Source of the DNA: Pisaster brevispinus
Lineage: Eukaryota > Echinodermata > Asteroidea > Forcipulatida > Asteriidae
Reading direction: 5' to 3'
Length of the DNA stretch: 64,000 nucleotides
NCBI GenBank assembly: GCA_023634235.1
Contig: JAMKCF010000047.1
Span: 186,001 to 250,000, forward strand
In this document: piece by piece, positions 49,526-61,061 of the stretch
Numbering within the stretch: the first letter of the stretch is position 1
How the letters are laid out: the number at the start of each line of letters is the position of its first letter
The notes under the pieces: model-generated
Told to the model about the DNA's origin: nothing
What the model saw: the letters and a program-made list of their open reading frames with translations, nothing else
Database searches by the model: none
Made by a program: the position numbers and the translations under genes

Positions 49526-49741
49526 CCTCTCATTAAACCAAATACAGTGATAAACAATGGTGACAGCCTGTCCATTCTTGTATGCCACATTTGTACAACA
49601 ACAGCACAGAAGATTGGAAAAGGATATTATGAGGCATGTTTTCAACACCTGGGGTCCCACTTTGTATGCCAGTGAAACAAAGTGCAGCACGGTACACAAT
49701 GTACACATATAGGTGTATGCCTGTGCACACTGTACAATCAA
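49526..49741 (-). CDS. possible exon of the minus-strand gene
   Basis: A minus-strand ORF ends at a strong donor (AATGAGAG followed by GTAAGTCC at 49521-49525). Its last part reads TNVAYKNGQAVTIVYHCIWF and NER. The upstream boundary is unclear: CCCCAG near 49652 and TGTACAG near 49730 are both possible acceptors. The composition is plausible but no domain is recognised, and the phase to neighbouring exon candidates does not clearly match. Confidence 0.25.
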
Positions 49742-50092
49742 AACTCTGGGTGGATTTTACCATCAGCTGTCAGGCTGCCAGCAAAAACTGAGGGCACTCT
49801 GCTGAAGTTGTTCCGGTCCTAATAAACCGTCCACAGTAAGTCAGTCCAGATATACTTGGCTTGTATACACATCATTTGACGTGAAGTGGTTAAATTGTCA
49901 ACATTTATGCATAGACTGAAATAATAGTTGCCAAGGTTGCCCATGCACTTTATTGAATACAAGTCTTTTTGTATGAACAATGTTCAGAGTTTGAGTACAC
50001 ACACATTACTGCAAGTCCATTTTTACCCTTGTGCCATGTGCATCACCCTCACCCTTCTTCTCTTCCTGTGGGCAGTCATTTTTACTTCTTAC
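49742..50092. other. noncoding sequence
   Basis: Ordinary AT-rich sequence between two minus-strand exon candidates. No repeat or ORF is convincing. Confidence 0.35.
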
Positions 50093-50267
50093 CTTTGCAT
50101 TGACCAATACATAATGAATTCTCACCTTTTAAAGTAATGTCTCTGGCAGGAATCACTGAGCAATCTACCCTGTGGACAACAAACACCTTGAACTCCATCA
50201 CCAAGAAATGTGAAGCTGTTATCTGCTCACTATCTGCTGGTTCACAAGCGCAGCCTGTTTGCCTTAA
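50093..50267 (-). CDS. predicted internal exon of a minus-strand gene
   Basis: On the minus strand, TTATTCCATTACAG is a good acceptor (exon from 50267). The frame is open as LRQTGCACEPADSEQITASH, FLVMEFKVFVVHRVDCSVIP, ARDITLKG and so on. Two donors are possible: AAAAG followed by GTGAG (exon ends 50126), or CAAAG followed by GTAAG (ends 50093, adding ENSLCIGQCK); both keep the frame. The mixed hydrophobic/charged composition looks truly coding. I do not recognise the domain. It lies upstream, in minus-strand order, of the candidates at 49.5, 48.7 and 42.0 kb. Confidence 0.45.
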
Positions 50268-51651
50268 CTGTAATGGAATAACCAGTGCATTTTAATCCTA
50301 AATATTTAGGGAATAAGTTTGATAAGGTTCATTTGATAACATAAAAGGATGAATATTTTACTGAGCACCTCATAATCCTTTAAAAAAGACTGACAGAGAG
50401 GAATGGTTTTGTGTCCTAACTAGTTTTTTATTCATGTGGCAGCACTACGCTTCCGTAGTGTACAAACCATGCCTGCAGAAGTCCAGGCTCTGTGGCTCTT
50501 TTGTAAACAAGTGCAGTCACTAAATTGCGTACACAGCAAATACCTTAATCTAGGCATATTCAATATGCCGAAGACACAAAAAGTCAATTTGAACGGGCAG
50601 GGCTTAATTTTTTAGGGGGTCATATCTAAAACATGTTGAAGAGTAGGATTCTAAAATTTTGCGTATGTTCATGGCACCCATACATGCCATAGGGGATTGT
50701 TAAAAAAAATACTAGCAAAATCTGAGACGGAGCATGCCAAATTTTTCAGGATTTTAGGTGAGTTGCCACGGAATGACCCATTCGTAAACATTTTTTTTTA
50801 ATTCACTGGCCCCCCCCCCAAAAAAAAAAAATCCTAGTTATGGTTTAATTTTGAAAGAAAAAAAACCCCAACAGAGCTGGCAATCGCTGATTAAACATTT
50901 TACTGATGCACATGTGCGCACGAGCGCTGATTCGACTGTCTAAAACAGCCACATTACCTATTTGGTTTTGTCATGTCACTGTAGCACCCTGTTTTACTCT
51001 GAGCTGCTTGCTGCTGATTAGTGTTCCGCAGTGGTGGTGTTGTGAGCAACAAATACAGCTGTGACCATAGACTACTCACGTCAGTAAACATTATGACCCC
51101 AACAATGTTTAATCCAGCGATAGCCAGCTTGGATATTTCTCATAAAATTACACCAAAACAAGCGTACACAATTTTGTGTAAATGTGCTCTCTACAAATGA
51201 GCTACAATATAAGTGACAACTCAGGTGAAAAACCCTGGTATAAAAACGTGGGTTTCTGTTCAAAACATTCTTTCACCTCCTGAAGGTACTTAAGCATCTA
51301 TGGGCCAAGAAGCGGAGGGAGTCCAGCGTTTTGGAAAAATTGATAAGGGTATCACTGTATATCACTCAGGTAGGTCTATACAAAAATAGGGTTCGAAATT
51401 AGCGGACGAGCGGTTGCCAAATACAAATGAAAACAGCGGTGGGCGAGTCAAATCCGGTCCTTTACTAGTAATACTAGTCCACAATAAATAAGGGGTTTGG
51501 TGGTAAAAATCACAAAGAGAGATAATTTGTAACTTCGTAAAATAGTTTGCTAGATTTAATGTGGCTGCGATCTGCAATTGCGATCGTTCATTTCATTATA
51601 CAAATGTTAAAACATGCACATAACCACATGGTGCTGAGTACCCACACGCAC
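50268..51651. other. noncoding sequence up to the second hAT element
   Basis: AT-rich sequence with a C-run/A-run at 50810-50831 and a short palindromic word ACTAGTAATACTAGT near 51465. ORFs at 51081-51263 and 51362-51577 show no domain. Nothing else is recognised. Confidence 0.4.
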
Positions 51652-51659
51652 CACACAAC

Positions 51660-53403
51660 CAGTGGCGTAACTAGACATTTTCATTTGGGGGGGCAAGTGA
51701 GGGCAAAGATTAAATTTGGAGGGGCCAAAGAAGTGCAAGATTATCATTAAATATGTTAACTAATAGTTGATACACACCAATGCAGTTCTAAAACAGTCTA
51801 CATAGTTTGCAGGTAACAAAAAGATTGCGAAAACAACCAAATCTTAGAGAACTTGTCATTTTTATTAGATAAAACTTTTCGACTGTAAAATACAAGGATA
51901 AAATTACCAACAGTGATTACCAGAATCAGAATCTTCTGTATTTTCCCGTCTCTGCCTCTTAGGTGTTGGAGCACGAGGCAAAGACGGGCGCTTTGATATG
52001 GAGAAGAAATGGTCTAAGCTACCTTTTTAAAAATTATTATTATTGGTTTATTAAAAAACATTCAAATTTGGCAGCCAAGGGCTGAATTGAGTTCAAGTAA
52101 CAGAGTTTTATAAAAATAGATTTGTTAAAAATTACAGATAAAACATTAAGAAATACAATTAGTTTTTATCCATTTAAAAGTAAATTGGCATTGTGCCAGT
52201 GACTAAAATATAACCAAAAAAATTGCACGGTTAAGCAAGCTCATAAAAAGAACAAGGGATGGGGACAAAGGGCATACCAAATGAGTGAAAGAACAAAGTC
52301 AAGAGCTATTGTTGAGTGCTTCGACAAGGGATGGGATGCAACTATTTTTGTAACGGCCATTTGGGGGGGGGCACATTTTGTCGGCATTACGCAAGTTGTT
52401 GTTTTTGTTTTGTGTAATTTTCAGATTCAAACAAGGTCTTACCAAAATTGACAAATAAGTGCTTCAGTCTATCAGTGATGGTACATGTAGGTAAACTAAA
52501 CAGTTGGCATATTTCCAGATATGATGTTGGTGTATTTGGCTGACCAGCCAGAATGATACGAAAGGCCCTTTTGTAACCTTTCAAGGGTTATAATTGGTGT
52601 TTTAGTAAGTCCAGAGTACCAGACAGGACAGGCGTACTCGATTGTGGGTTTGACATTCATAACATACACTGTTAACAGATCCATGACAGAAATAAAACAA
52701 CGTTTAAGCTGACATAAAAAGAAAAGTCTTCGGTTAAAGTTACCACACATGCATCACTTGGGAATCCCACTTCAAATTACTCTGTATATAAATACCCAAC
52801 AATTTCAAACAATCAGCTTGGTTAATTTGAGAATCTAAAAAGTTGAAGGTGGGTAGATCAGGTAGGTTACATTGAAAACTAATATTCATGTACTGGCATT
52901 TGGCGGGATTAAGTTTCATTTTATTCAGATCAGTCCATTGTTTTAAGTCGTTAAGCACATTTTGCATGCTGGAACTCTCATTAGGATTAGAGAAGGTCTG
53001 ACTTAAAGTCAGGTCATTTCGCTGGCCATTTTGCTGTTTACACCTCTCTATCGTGCATCTGACTACGTTGTGTTAACGGAGCTATTGGTCTGCGTTCAGA
53101 CCACCACGTATTAAACTGAACTTTGTGACTTCCTGCACTCTCTGTATTACAGAACCGCAAAACCACAACATACATTTACCGTCAATACGATCGCGCGCGC
53201 GTTTCCATGCATTTGTCATGACTGCGTTATAGTCCACATACTGATATGAATAAAAGTTTTCCTTTTTACGGCAGCATTTTATGCAGCCTTAAACGATTTT
53301 TATACTATAAGAATATACTTTTCTGTGATTTCATATGGGGGGGGGGGCAAGGGGGGGGCAAGGGTTCTGAGCGGGGGGGCGCAGGCCTCTGGTGACGCCA
53401 CTG
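51660..53403. mobile_element. complete hAT-type element, 1744 bp, TSD CACACAAC
   Basis: The left end is CAGTGGCGTAACTAG and the right end on the other strand is CAGTGGCGTCACCAG: terminal inverted repeats of about 15 bp with few mismatches. A perfect 8-bp direct repeat CACACAAC sits immediately outside (51652-51659 and 53404-53411). G-rich subterminal tracts occur at both ends (GGGGGGGCAAG near 51687 and longer G runs at 53337-53380). No hAT transposase is visible, so the element is non-autonomous. About 1 kb of the interior is an unrelated non-LTR retrotransposon fragment on the minus strand. Confidence 0.85.
52031..53020 (-). pseudogene. non-LTR retrotransposon fragment (reverse-transcriptase C-terminal part), nested in the hAT element
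   Basis: Read on the minus strand from 53020, the frame gives NDLTLSQTFSNPNESSSMQN, then W.DLNKMKLNPAKCQYMNIS and KLLGIYIQSNLKWDSQV. A second frame follows with FFLCQLKRC, PTIEYACPVWYSGLTKTP and LERLQKG. A third has YKRAFRIILAG and SYLEICQLFSLPTCTI. These are the classic motifs from just after the reverse-transcriptase active site (remnant DLT) through the thumb of Jockey/CR1/L2-like elements. Frame changes near 52745 and 52580 inactivate it. The 3' tail ends in an (ATT)n run at about 52031-52044. The 5' part, including the catalytic YADD, is missing. Confidence 0.8.
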
Positions 53404-53411
53404 CACACAAC

Positions 53412-54009
53412 GTTCGGTAGCCCGCCATTCGTCCATGCATACACAGCACATGGTATATTATGCAGTACAATACAGTCCAAAGTCCACGCTTTAAAACCAA
53501 CATTCCGCAGCCTAAGATTGGCCATTGATATAAATTTACAAATTCAAAAGAAAGCTTAGCGTATTCATAAGAAAGCTCAGCTAGACTCCAACTCGGTACA
53601 CATTCATGAGCCGAGTAAAGAATTGCTGCAAAGTGTGCCACATGCCTGCATATTCTGTACGTTACACAGCTTTGGATTAAAGCTATTCAAACATTGACAT
53701 CTTTTGCCAAAACATCAGCATCTTTTGCCTAACGTTCGACGGTTGCAAAACACTTTGAGGCAAAAAAGGGTTCAACAGCATTCGCCAAACAGTTGGGAGG
53801 ATCGTTTGCGTAACGCTTCAATGCCCTTACATGTAGCTTATCTGGTCCTCTGGAGTGCGAGGAGTCAGAACAAAGCGGCTATAATCGGATTTTCCCTTGT
53901 ATTGGGATTATACAAACATGTACATGCACATATTACCCGCTCAAAATAATGAAAACAATTCTGTGGTGGCGTTAGAGGAATGCACTTATTATGCATGTCT
54001 ATACTTGGT
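53412..54009. other. intergenic sequence
   Basis: Between the hAT element and the LINE fragment. An 81-codon ORF (53704-53949) shows no recognisable domain. No other signal. Confidence 0.35.
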
Positions 54010-54011
54010 TG

Positions 54012-54825
54012 TTATAGAATAATCTTTTGCTGCAAATTGAGAACATCAAGGTTGTTATGTCACATATATCACTCTACATCTCAGTAAGGAACCTGGGGGT
54101 TCGGTTTGATACACACTTGACATTTGGTAAGCATATTGCTGAAGTTTGTAACAATGCATTTTATTATCTTTTTAATATCCGGCATATCCGTAAATACTTA
54201 ACTCGTGACTGTACAGAAAAATTATTCACGCTTTTGTGACAAGCAGGTTAGATTACTGTAACAGCTCATTTTTCGGTTTGTAAAGGGTTCAGAATGCATG
54301 TGCTAAACTGATCTGTAATTCCTCTAGATACTCTCGATGTAGTCCATTGTTACTCGAGTTACACCGGTTACCAGTTCGACAAAGAATAGCATTTAAAGTT
54401 CTTTTAATAACTTATAAAGCCATTAATGGTTTAGCACTAATGTACATTCGGGAGCTCGTAACCATGAAATCAACCTATCAAACATCATACCGTCTTAGGA
54501 GTTCACAAGACCATACACTGTTAACTTACCCTTCAAGAACATCTAAGGCTACCCTACATGTAGGTGATCGGGCATTTGTGTACATGTACGCTGCTCCTAA
54601 ACTATGGAATAATCTCTCTCCTTGTATTAGACAATCATCTTCACTTAAAGTATTTAAATCCAAGTTAAAAACCCAATTGTTTACGATTAATTCCTTCTAG
54701 TACTGTTGAGCTATTTCTATTGTTTTCTCTACATTTTTTGTTGTTGTATTTTGTGTAATGCGCAGTAGAGCATATTCATAGTTACATGATTGCGCAATAT
54801 AAATGTCCGTTATTATTATTATAGA
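54012..54825 (+). pseudogene. 5'-truncated L2/CR1-like LINE fragment, plus strand
   Basis: The end of a LINE ORF2 is readable: VRNLGVRFDTHLTFGKHI, then IRHIRKYLTRD, then (next frame) FVTSRLDYCNSSFFGL, a stop at 54281-54283, RVQNACAKLICNSS, LLELHRLPVRQRIAFKVLLI, TYKAINGLA, RLRSS and AAPKLWNNLSP, ending near SLKVFKSKLKTQLF with a stop at about 54700. The LDYCNS and LHxLPVRQRI...K signatures are standard for L2/CR1-type elements. One frame change near 54232 and one stop make it dead. The 3' end (GCGCAATATAAATGTCCG then ATT repeats at 54811-54823) also fits that clade. Confidence 0.85.
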
Positions 54826-54991
54826 GCTCTGACTACTACATGTATAATGAGTTAAAAAATTTTAACGCTCAAACCTTTTGCTTTTCCAGTTGGTTAATTC
54901 CAAAGTGCTTGCAAAATGTTGTTACACATGTTACTTGAAACCATAAAAAAATTCCAAATGTAACCTGAGATCAGAACTTGTTGCCACAAGT
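54826..54991. other. spacer between LINE tail and inverted repeat
   Basis: AT-rich; no feature seen. Confidence 0.4.
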
Positions 54992-55156
54992 GGATTGATT
55001 CTAATCGTGCCAATCAATTCATGACGTCACCGGCCAGCCGGGTTGTGGGCGGAGCGGATACATAAAGCAACCATTGCAATGTGCACATCTTCGCTCCGCC
55101 CACAACCCGGCCGGCCGGTGACGTCATGAATTGATTGGCACGATTAGAATCAATCC
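54992..55156. repeat. 65-bp near-perfect inverted repeat with TGACGTCA core
   Basis: The left arm 54992-55056 and right arm 55092-55156 are reverse complements with a single mismatch (A against G in CCGGCC[A/G]GCCGG), separated by 35 bp. Each arm carries GGATTGATTCTAATCGTGCC at the outside, ATGACGTCACCGG in the middle and GGGTTGTGGGCGGAGCG at the inside. It could be a palindromic MITE, or a cruciform-prone regulatory block: TGACGTCA is the consensus cAMP-response element, and GGGCGGAGC resembles an Sp1/KLF site. No clear target duplication is seen at the edges. Confidence 0.9.
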
Positions 55157-58100
55157 AAAATGGCCGCGCTCAGTACATGTCGCGAAAATCTAATTCGGAT
55201 AGAGTTGAAAATTTTGAATTGAAATATCTTTTGAAATTGTTATTTATGTACTCACCCAAAACACCCAGGTCAAGCTAAGAGGTAGGTGAACACATTGAGG
55301 TGGTTTAAATCGCCGACCCGCTCTTAGGGAATGCGCCTCTATTTTTTAATCGGTGGGCTGACGAAAATATTGGTGACGACGTGTGACCAAGGATTCAGGA
55401 TTCCTGTCCCTTGGCCACACAAGTGGGGCTAGGCTACCGGCTACATACTAACTAGCTAGTTTAGTACGAGGTTCATTCCGCTATAGTCTCCACGAACCTC
55501 ACAAGTCATATGTCATTGTACAAAATCCTATTCGAAACTTTTTGCCCTTCACGTTTATGCACCTACCGTTCTTTTTAGACACCAGAGTTCGCCAAAATTA
55601 GGCTCTACGTGTTCTTTCTACTCTTATTTAGCTTGGCGTGTGTCCAGAAAAATCATTTTGCAACCTAAAAAATGGTAAAAAGAGATCAATTCTTACCGTC
55701 ACTCGGCTGCCATGCACACCGTGTTATGCTGCATTAGGATGTGTACAAAACTAACCAACTGTTGTCCGGGGCCAGCGTTTATGCGCACGGAGACGGAGTA
55801 CCAGTTTGTTTGGTATATTTTTGCAAAGGCAGCAAACAGCCGTATGAACAACATTTGACAGCACACGCACGTGGCAAGCACAAGAAAGTTTGAAGACGGC
55901 TGTTATACGATATTATTATGTACGGGTTTTCAGGCTGAACTCTGCGCCTGTGTATTTGTACCGACTGAACGTCAGGCCACTAACTATTTTAGGCAAATAA
56001 CGTTTTATTGATTATTAAAACTATTTCCTTAATTGTGTTTACCACCAGTTTAATTTATTGAAACATGTTACCATTTCGAAAAGGTCGGGGGGGGGGGGGC
56101 GACGTTCACCCCCCTGTTGTTGAGGGCTGTATTATAAAAAGAAGGAGAATCGTGCAAGAAGTAATGAATAGTCTTGAGGGATAGCTGACATTACAAGGTA
56201 CTCGTAGGGTCAAGGAAGCATATGAAATAACATATGTGTAAATCCTAACAGAATGAACTGTAATAGGCCTATATTTATTATAAAACAATTACAACAACAA
56301 TAGCTACTCGTTTCCAGTGTCGTGACCGGTGTCGGCAGCCGCCCATAGCCCCCCCCCCCCAATCCTCTAAATAAGAGAGCGAAGAAATGCACAAATGAAT
56401 GGCTCGCTACCTATCACCCCCCCCCCCCATAAATTTGCCTTTGCCCTGCTAGTTCTGCCTATCACTGAACTGAGTTAGGCAGCTGTTCTCCGTCTCCAAC
56501 AGCACATGGACAATGCATATCACTGAACTGAGTTAAGCAGTTCTCCTCTCAGTCTCAGTTTGGAAAAGCATGATTTCAAACGAGAAACAGAAAAACAAAA
56601 TTAACAAAATGACTTACTAGCTCTTGGAAAAGCGCTCCAAATGTAGAATCCTTTCAAGACTTTTATTACGAAGACGCACTTTCTAAGAGCGGGGATTTTT
56701 CCGCCAATAAAGAAAGAAGATTCGTAGAGTTGAATTCATTTATCGTTAGGGGCGAAGGGTGGGGGGGGGGGTGACCCTCAGAAACACAAACGTTTCACAG
56801 TGTAAAGAGCCGGATCTGTGTATAGGCCTTGGTTAACATGAGCTAGATGGCAAGAACACGTAGATGTATATTTTTTACGTTCAAAGAAAATGCAAATCAC
56901 ATAAAAACTCATGGGACTCCATCCATCAACGTCTTGTACACTGTAACAACGGCTAATTCCGGCTAAAACTAAGCCCGGAGAGGGCGCTCTGTTAGTTTAA
57001 CGGTCACGATAAAAGTACGAAATTTTTAGAAGAGACATCAACATAATTATTTGATTTTCTGCCCGAGAATCAACCTAATGAATTTCGGATACTGGCTGTG
57101 GGTGAAGGTATGGTTTGATTTCACCCAGCCGACCCGACCCCCCATTATAATTGAATAAATCGAGCTCAAAATAATAACAGGTAAATGTAAGTTAGCAAAT
57201 TTCTCTACCAAATAGACCAGTGAAGTTAAGTATTAGTAACGACACTCGTATTGTTATTTTAAATATTGGTCGAAGTAAGAATGATTATTTCAGTGGTTTT
57301 ATATGTAAGTTATTTGGCTGGTATTAGCTTCAAATAACATTTGATTTAGTTTCCGGTGCTTTTTTTCGTCTCTCTGCCCGGACTCATTGTAAGCCTCTTC
57401 CAAGGGCAAATTGTTCCCTCTCAGCCTCGACTTGGTGATGGAAACCTATCACGATGAAGGCTCTAGAGAAGAGCAACTTAAGACATTTTAAAAACAGTTT
57501 TAGATATTATTTCTTGTGGGTTAAAACTACTTGTCAGATATATTGCTTGACGTAGTGCACTTCTAAGTTTTTATATTTTCCAATGGATACAATCACATTT
57601 ATTTTAAATTTGCCGCGATTAAAATAGTTATCATAATACTTTCCCCGTTGATTAATTAGTTTGCGAGTGTGCCTCTCTTTGTCGTCGATGATATTGTTTA
57701 AATTAAATATACAACTTGAATTAAAAACAAATATTATAGTAATAAAATAAAAAATTAAAAGTTACTCGGTGATAGTCAGGCATTCAGGAGCCGTGATTTG
57801 GGGTTATTTCTACCGGAGTTTACGGTCGAAACGCGTAAACCACGAATAGAGGCCCCTTACCGGCTTCCATATAGGACCCTTCTGGTATCTGTTCTGCAGT
57901 GTACTTTCATCACAAACATTTAGGACCATTTCTAATTTCATTTAATGGGTTTCTTCTTTCATTATGACCGTCGGTCTATTTTCTTACCTGCCCTCCCTCC
58001 CCTTCCCAACCCTACATGCCCTATCCCAAAATATTTTATTGGGCAATCAAGACTCAGCAAGCCGCAACGCATTTTTGTAAACAATGTACAGTACATGTAC

Positions 58101-58377
58101 ATGTAAATGTACATTCACAAAGCACATAACAATACACGTGGGTGTATTTGAACCCACAACTATTACGTCCAAGTACGCATGTGCAAGGGGAAATGTAAAG
58201 TTTACTACGCCCATTTATGTTAATTGCCCACGTTCGTCCTGGAAAAAAACATGCTTACAGTCCCTATTGTCACGCTCGCTGTGCGTACATCAACTTTTAG
58301 CAATCGTACATTACCCCTCTAGTGCCTAACCCTACCAGTCTGATGCAACTGTCTGATCAAGCTGTCTGTTTACTAAA
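55157..58377. other. noncoding, locally CpG-containing region with poly-G/C tracts
   Basis: CpG-bearing sequence at about 55160-56000 includes a possible first-exon donor on the minus strand (GAGTGACG followed by GTAAG; exon would end at 55697, with an ATGGCAGCC just inside). G or C homopolymers lie at 56087-56099, 56350-56360, 56417-56428 and 56760-56771. Short ORFs (55699-55881, 56106-56392, 58084-58329) show no domain. No gene is supported. Confidence 0.4.
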
Positions 58378-58668
58378 TTACTCTGCGCATTTAGTTGTAA
58401 TCCCATTTCCTTCACCTCTAAGAGAATACGCTTGAGAAACATAATTTAAAGTTTGAGTGGCCAGGGAAAGGTTGTTACCTATAGTTCCACACTGGTCGGC
58501 AGCTGGACTCAGGGAATTCCCCCATGACTCCTGCACGAAAGCCTCAGCTTTTATGGAACGCCAAAGAGGCAAATAATCCGACCAACACATCAGTCGGTCT
58601 TTTGCGTCGATCGATGGGTCTTTTGTGACGAGCATTGCTTTAAATATGCTAAATATAGGGGCCAGGCT
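58378..58668 (-). CDS. orphan minus-strand ORF, unknown protein
   Basis: The open frame runs from about 58695 (a TTG) with the first ATG near 58638. It reads MLVTKDPSIDAKDRLMCWSD, then YLPLWRSIKAEAFVQESWGN, then SLSPAADQCGTIGNNLSLAT and ends TKCAE. Amino-acid use is balanced and protein-like, unlike the chance ORFs nearby, which suggests a real or formerly real coding exon. No domain is recognised, no strong splice acceptor is seen just upstream, and no neighbour explains it. It could be a terminal exon or a transposon-derived fragment. Confidence 0.35.
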   Translation of the reverse strand, partial: SLAPIFSIFKAMLVTKDPSIDAKDRLMCWSDYLPLWRSIKAEAFVQESWGNSLSPAADQCGTIGNNLSLATQTLNYVSQAYSLRGEGNGITTKCAE

Positions 58669-58695
58669 ATTGACGGTTGCATATGGTATTTTCAA

Positions 58696-61061
58696 GCACG
58701 TTTACTATTGGTATTGGTTTGTTTACATTCCATTCATGGCCTTGGCCAACTTGCTAGAATGTTAAAATGTTAGAATGTTAGAATACTATAGAAACCCATT
58801 TCCCTTGTTTATGTGTTTTTAGTTTCATTTAAATAAGAATATAAATTTGAACCTTAATATTAAAACGATTTTTGTTTCGCGAAATTTACTGGTGGATTGT
58901 GTGTATTTTAGTTTGCAATTGATTAGCAAAATATCAATGGCAGCCGATTCGTTTAGCTTTGTTTTCACTCATCCACTCTGTTGCAACGTCATCTAGTAGT
59001 CTCCACAATGACATTTCTCATTCTGACTATATTATAGGGTTGCAGAAAATGTCAGACTTGACCAGGTCCTAGTTCGGTTAATAAGACAGGAAAACAAGCT
59101 GACTTAGGTTTGGAATCAAGTCATCGATAACATACAGTTAAATCTCTTAACCAAGTTGTCTTGATATGAATTATAATCAATGCTCTTAGAACAATCGAAA
59201 TATTTCAAGGTCTTTAAAACTCTACTGAAACTTGTTGTTCCCTCATTGCTCAACAAAGGTTTTTGAACGTTTTGAATTCATATTTAATAAGCCCGAAAAA
59301 ATTGAATACTAATAATAAAACAAAAATCTACTATAACTAACTTTTTTTAAATTATCAGCAGCAATAAATAAAATCGGCATTAAGAGACATGCAAAGTTTG
59401 GCAATACTGATTAACAGAACATAGAAACAAGGGTAAAATAACTTGCGATTCTTATTTATTATTATTTTCGATCATCTCGGCACAGCATTAATTTCATGTT
59501 TCTTCCCGAAAGTCTGTAAAATGATACAAAACTGTCAACAACAAAAATCTTTTTCGTTTAAATTAAGACCAACCTGAGAATGTAATACATACATCTTGAC
59601 ATAATTCACTTTGCTGCAACAGTGGGGTCCCCAACGCCCACAGTGACAATGACAGTACTTTTGCCGATTTCATATAGTCTTGTTTGCCTTGTTTTTGATA
59701 TTTCTGGTTTGAATCAAAGAAAAATAAAACGGTTGCATCAGGATGAAAAGTTTAAAGCTTTAAACTTTACTTCAAAGATATTGATAGCATGCTATTAACA
59801 GCAACATTATAAATGTAGTAGAATTGATGTGCAGCATGTACAAACACTTTTATTAACACCAGTGTTGTGTCCTTCCTTGTCTCTCATGAAACCTATCAGT
59901 AAACGTATTGTCACATCCAGAAAGTTTTCCAAACCACAGCACTGAATAAAATCCCTGATCGATCTCCATAAACATCAGATCCATCTTCTTATTTAAGATT
60001 AGGAACCAGCCAGAGCTCAAGTCGGAAACCATTACTCAGTGTCAGAAAGGGCTCTTTGAACAAAAAGTGCCATACATGTACATAAACAATTCTTACTCTA
60101 ATCGTGTACACACACCTAATTACATACTGTTAATTAAACAGCAATTAAATACTCTACACCCTCAATTTGTTCGCTGATAGTATGGACACGTCTTTCCATT
60201 ATACATACATCTTACTTAATAGACTTTGGTATACAAGTTTTTTGTAGAGGGAAAACTACATTATTCCCCTTTCCAAATTTTCTAGAAGCATATCACAAAG
60301 GGAAGGTATAAAAATAAATTCTTGGAACAATCAAATGGTCTCATTTTCAAGAAAAACATCATGGTAGATCATTGGTTATTGGAAGAGTACATTCATTAAT
60401 AAAATTACAGGTAATCAATCAGTAGAAATATTTCAGCATAAAAAATATGAGTTGAACGAGTCTGGCAAGAGTCAGAGGAGTTAATTTCATGTCAGCCTCA
60501 CATACTCAATTACTACCAATGTTAATTATTCGAAAACATATTGTATAAACTCTAAAAATCTTTACCATGACGGACATAGTTTTTAAGTAATTTATTGGTG
60601 ATTAGCGGCACAGTGTAAGTTGACATTAAAGAACTGGGCTTGTATGGCATCATCAATGGCAAAGTCAAGCGTTTCTTTTAAAAATTCCAAATTGCTTTAA
60701 AAGTAAATACAACAGACACATCATCTTTGAGGAGATGAGATAAAAATTCTATAATACATAGAGAACATTCAAATTATAGGCTGTAAAAATAAGGCTTTAA
60801 AATAAGGCACAAAAGTGCGCACAATATTTTCTTGGGGGCTCTTCCGGCCAATAAAATGTAGTTGGTTTGAATTTTTTCCAACCAACACATTTGTTATCGC
60901 TTTCTTTACGTCATTTACAATATTTTTTAAAATAGACTGTCATGGATGTCAAAACAAATCCATTGTCTGTGTGTAGTTATAAAATGGTTTTAATATTGTA
61001 CTACGTAATGGCTCAAGGAGTGTAACTTTTTATTAGGGAAGTTTGAATCTCAACAGTCAAT
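58696..61061. other. noncoding AT-rich stretch
   Basis: No convincing ORF on either strand. It contains a short AATGTTAG repeat near 58757-58783 and a 22-bp perfect palindrome at 59747-59768. No transposon is recognised. Confidence 0.45.
59747..59768. repeat. 22-bp perfect palindrome
   Basis: A self-complementary AT-rich word centred on AAAGCTTT, with outer arms AAAGTTT and AAACTTT. Its function is unknown and it may be chance. Confidence 0.7.
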
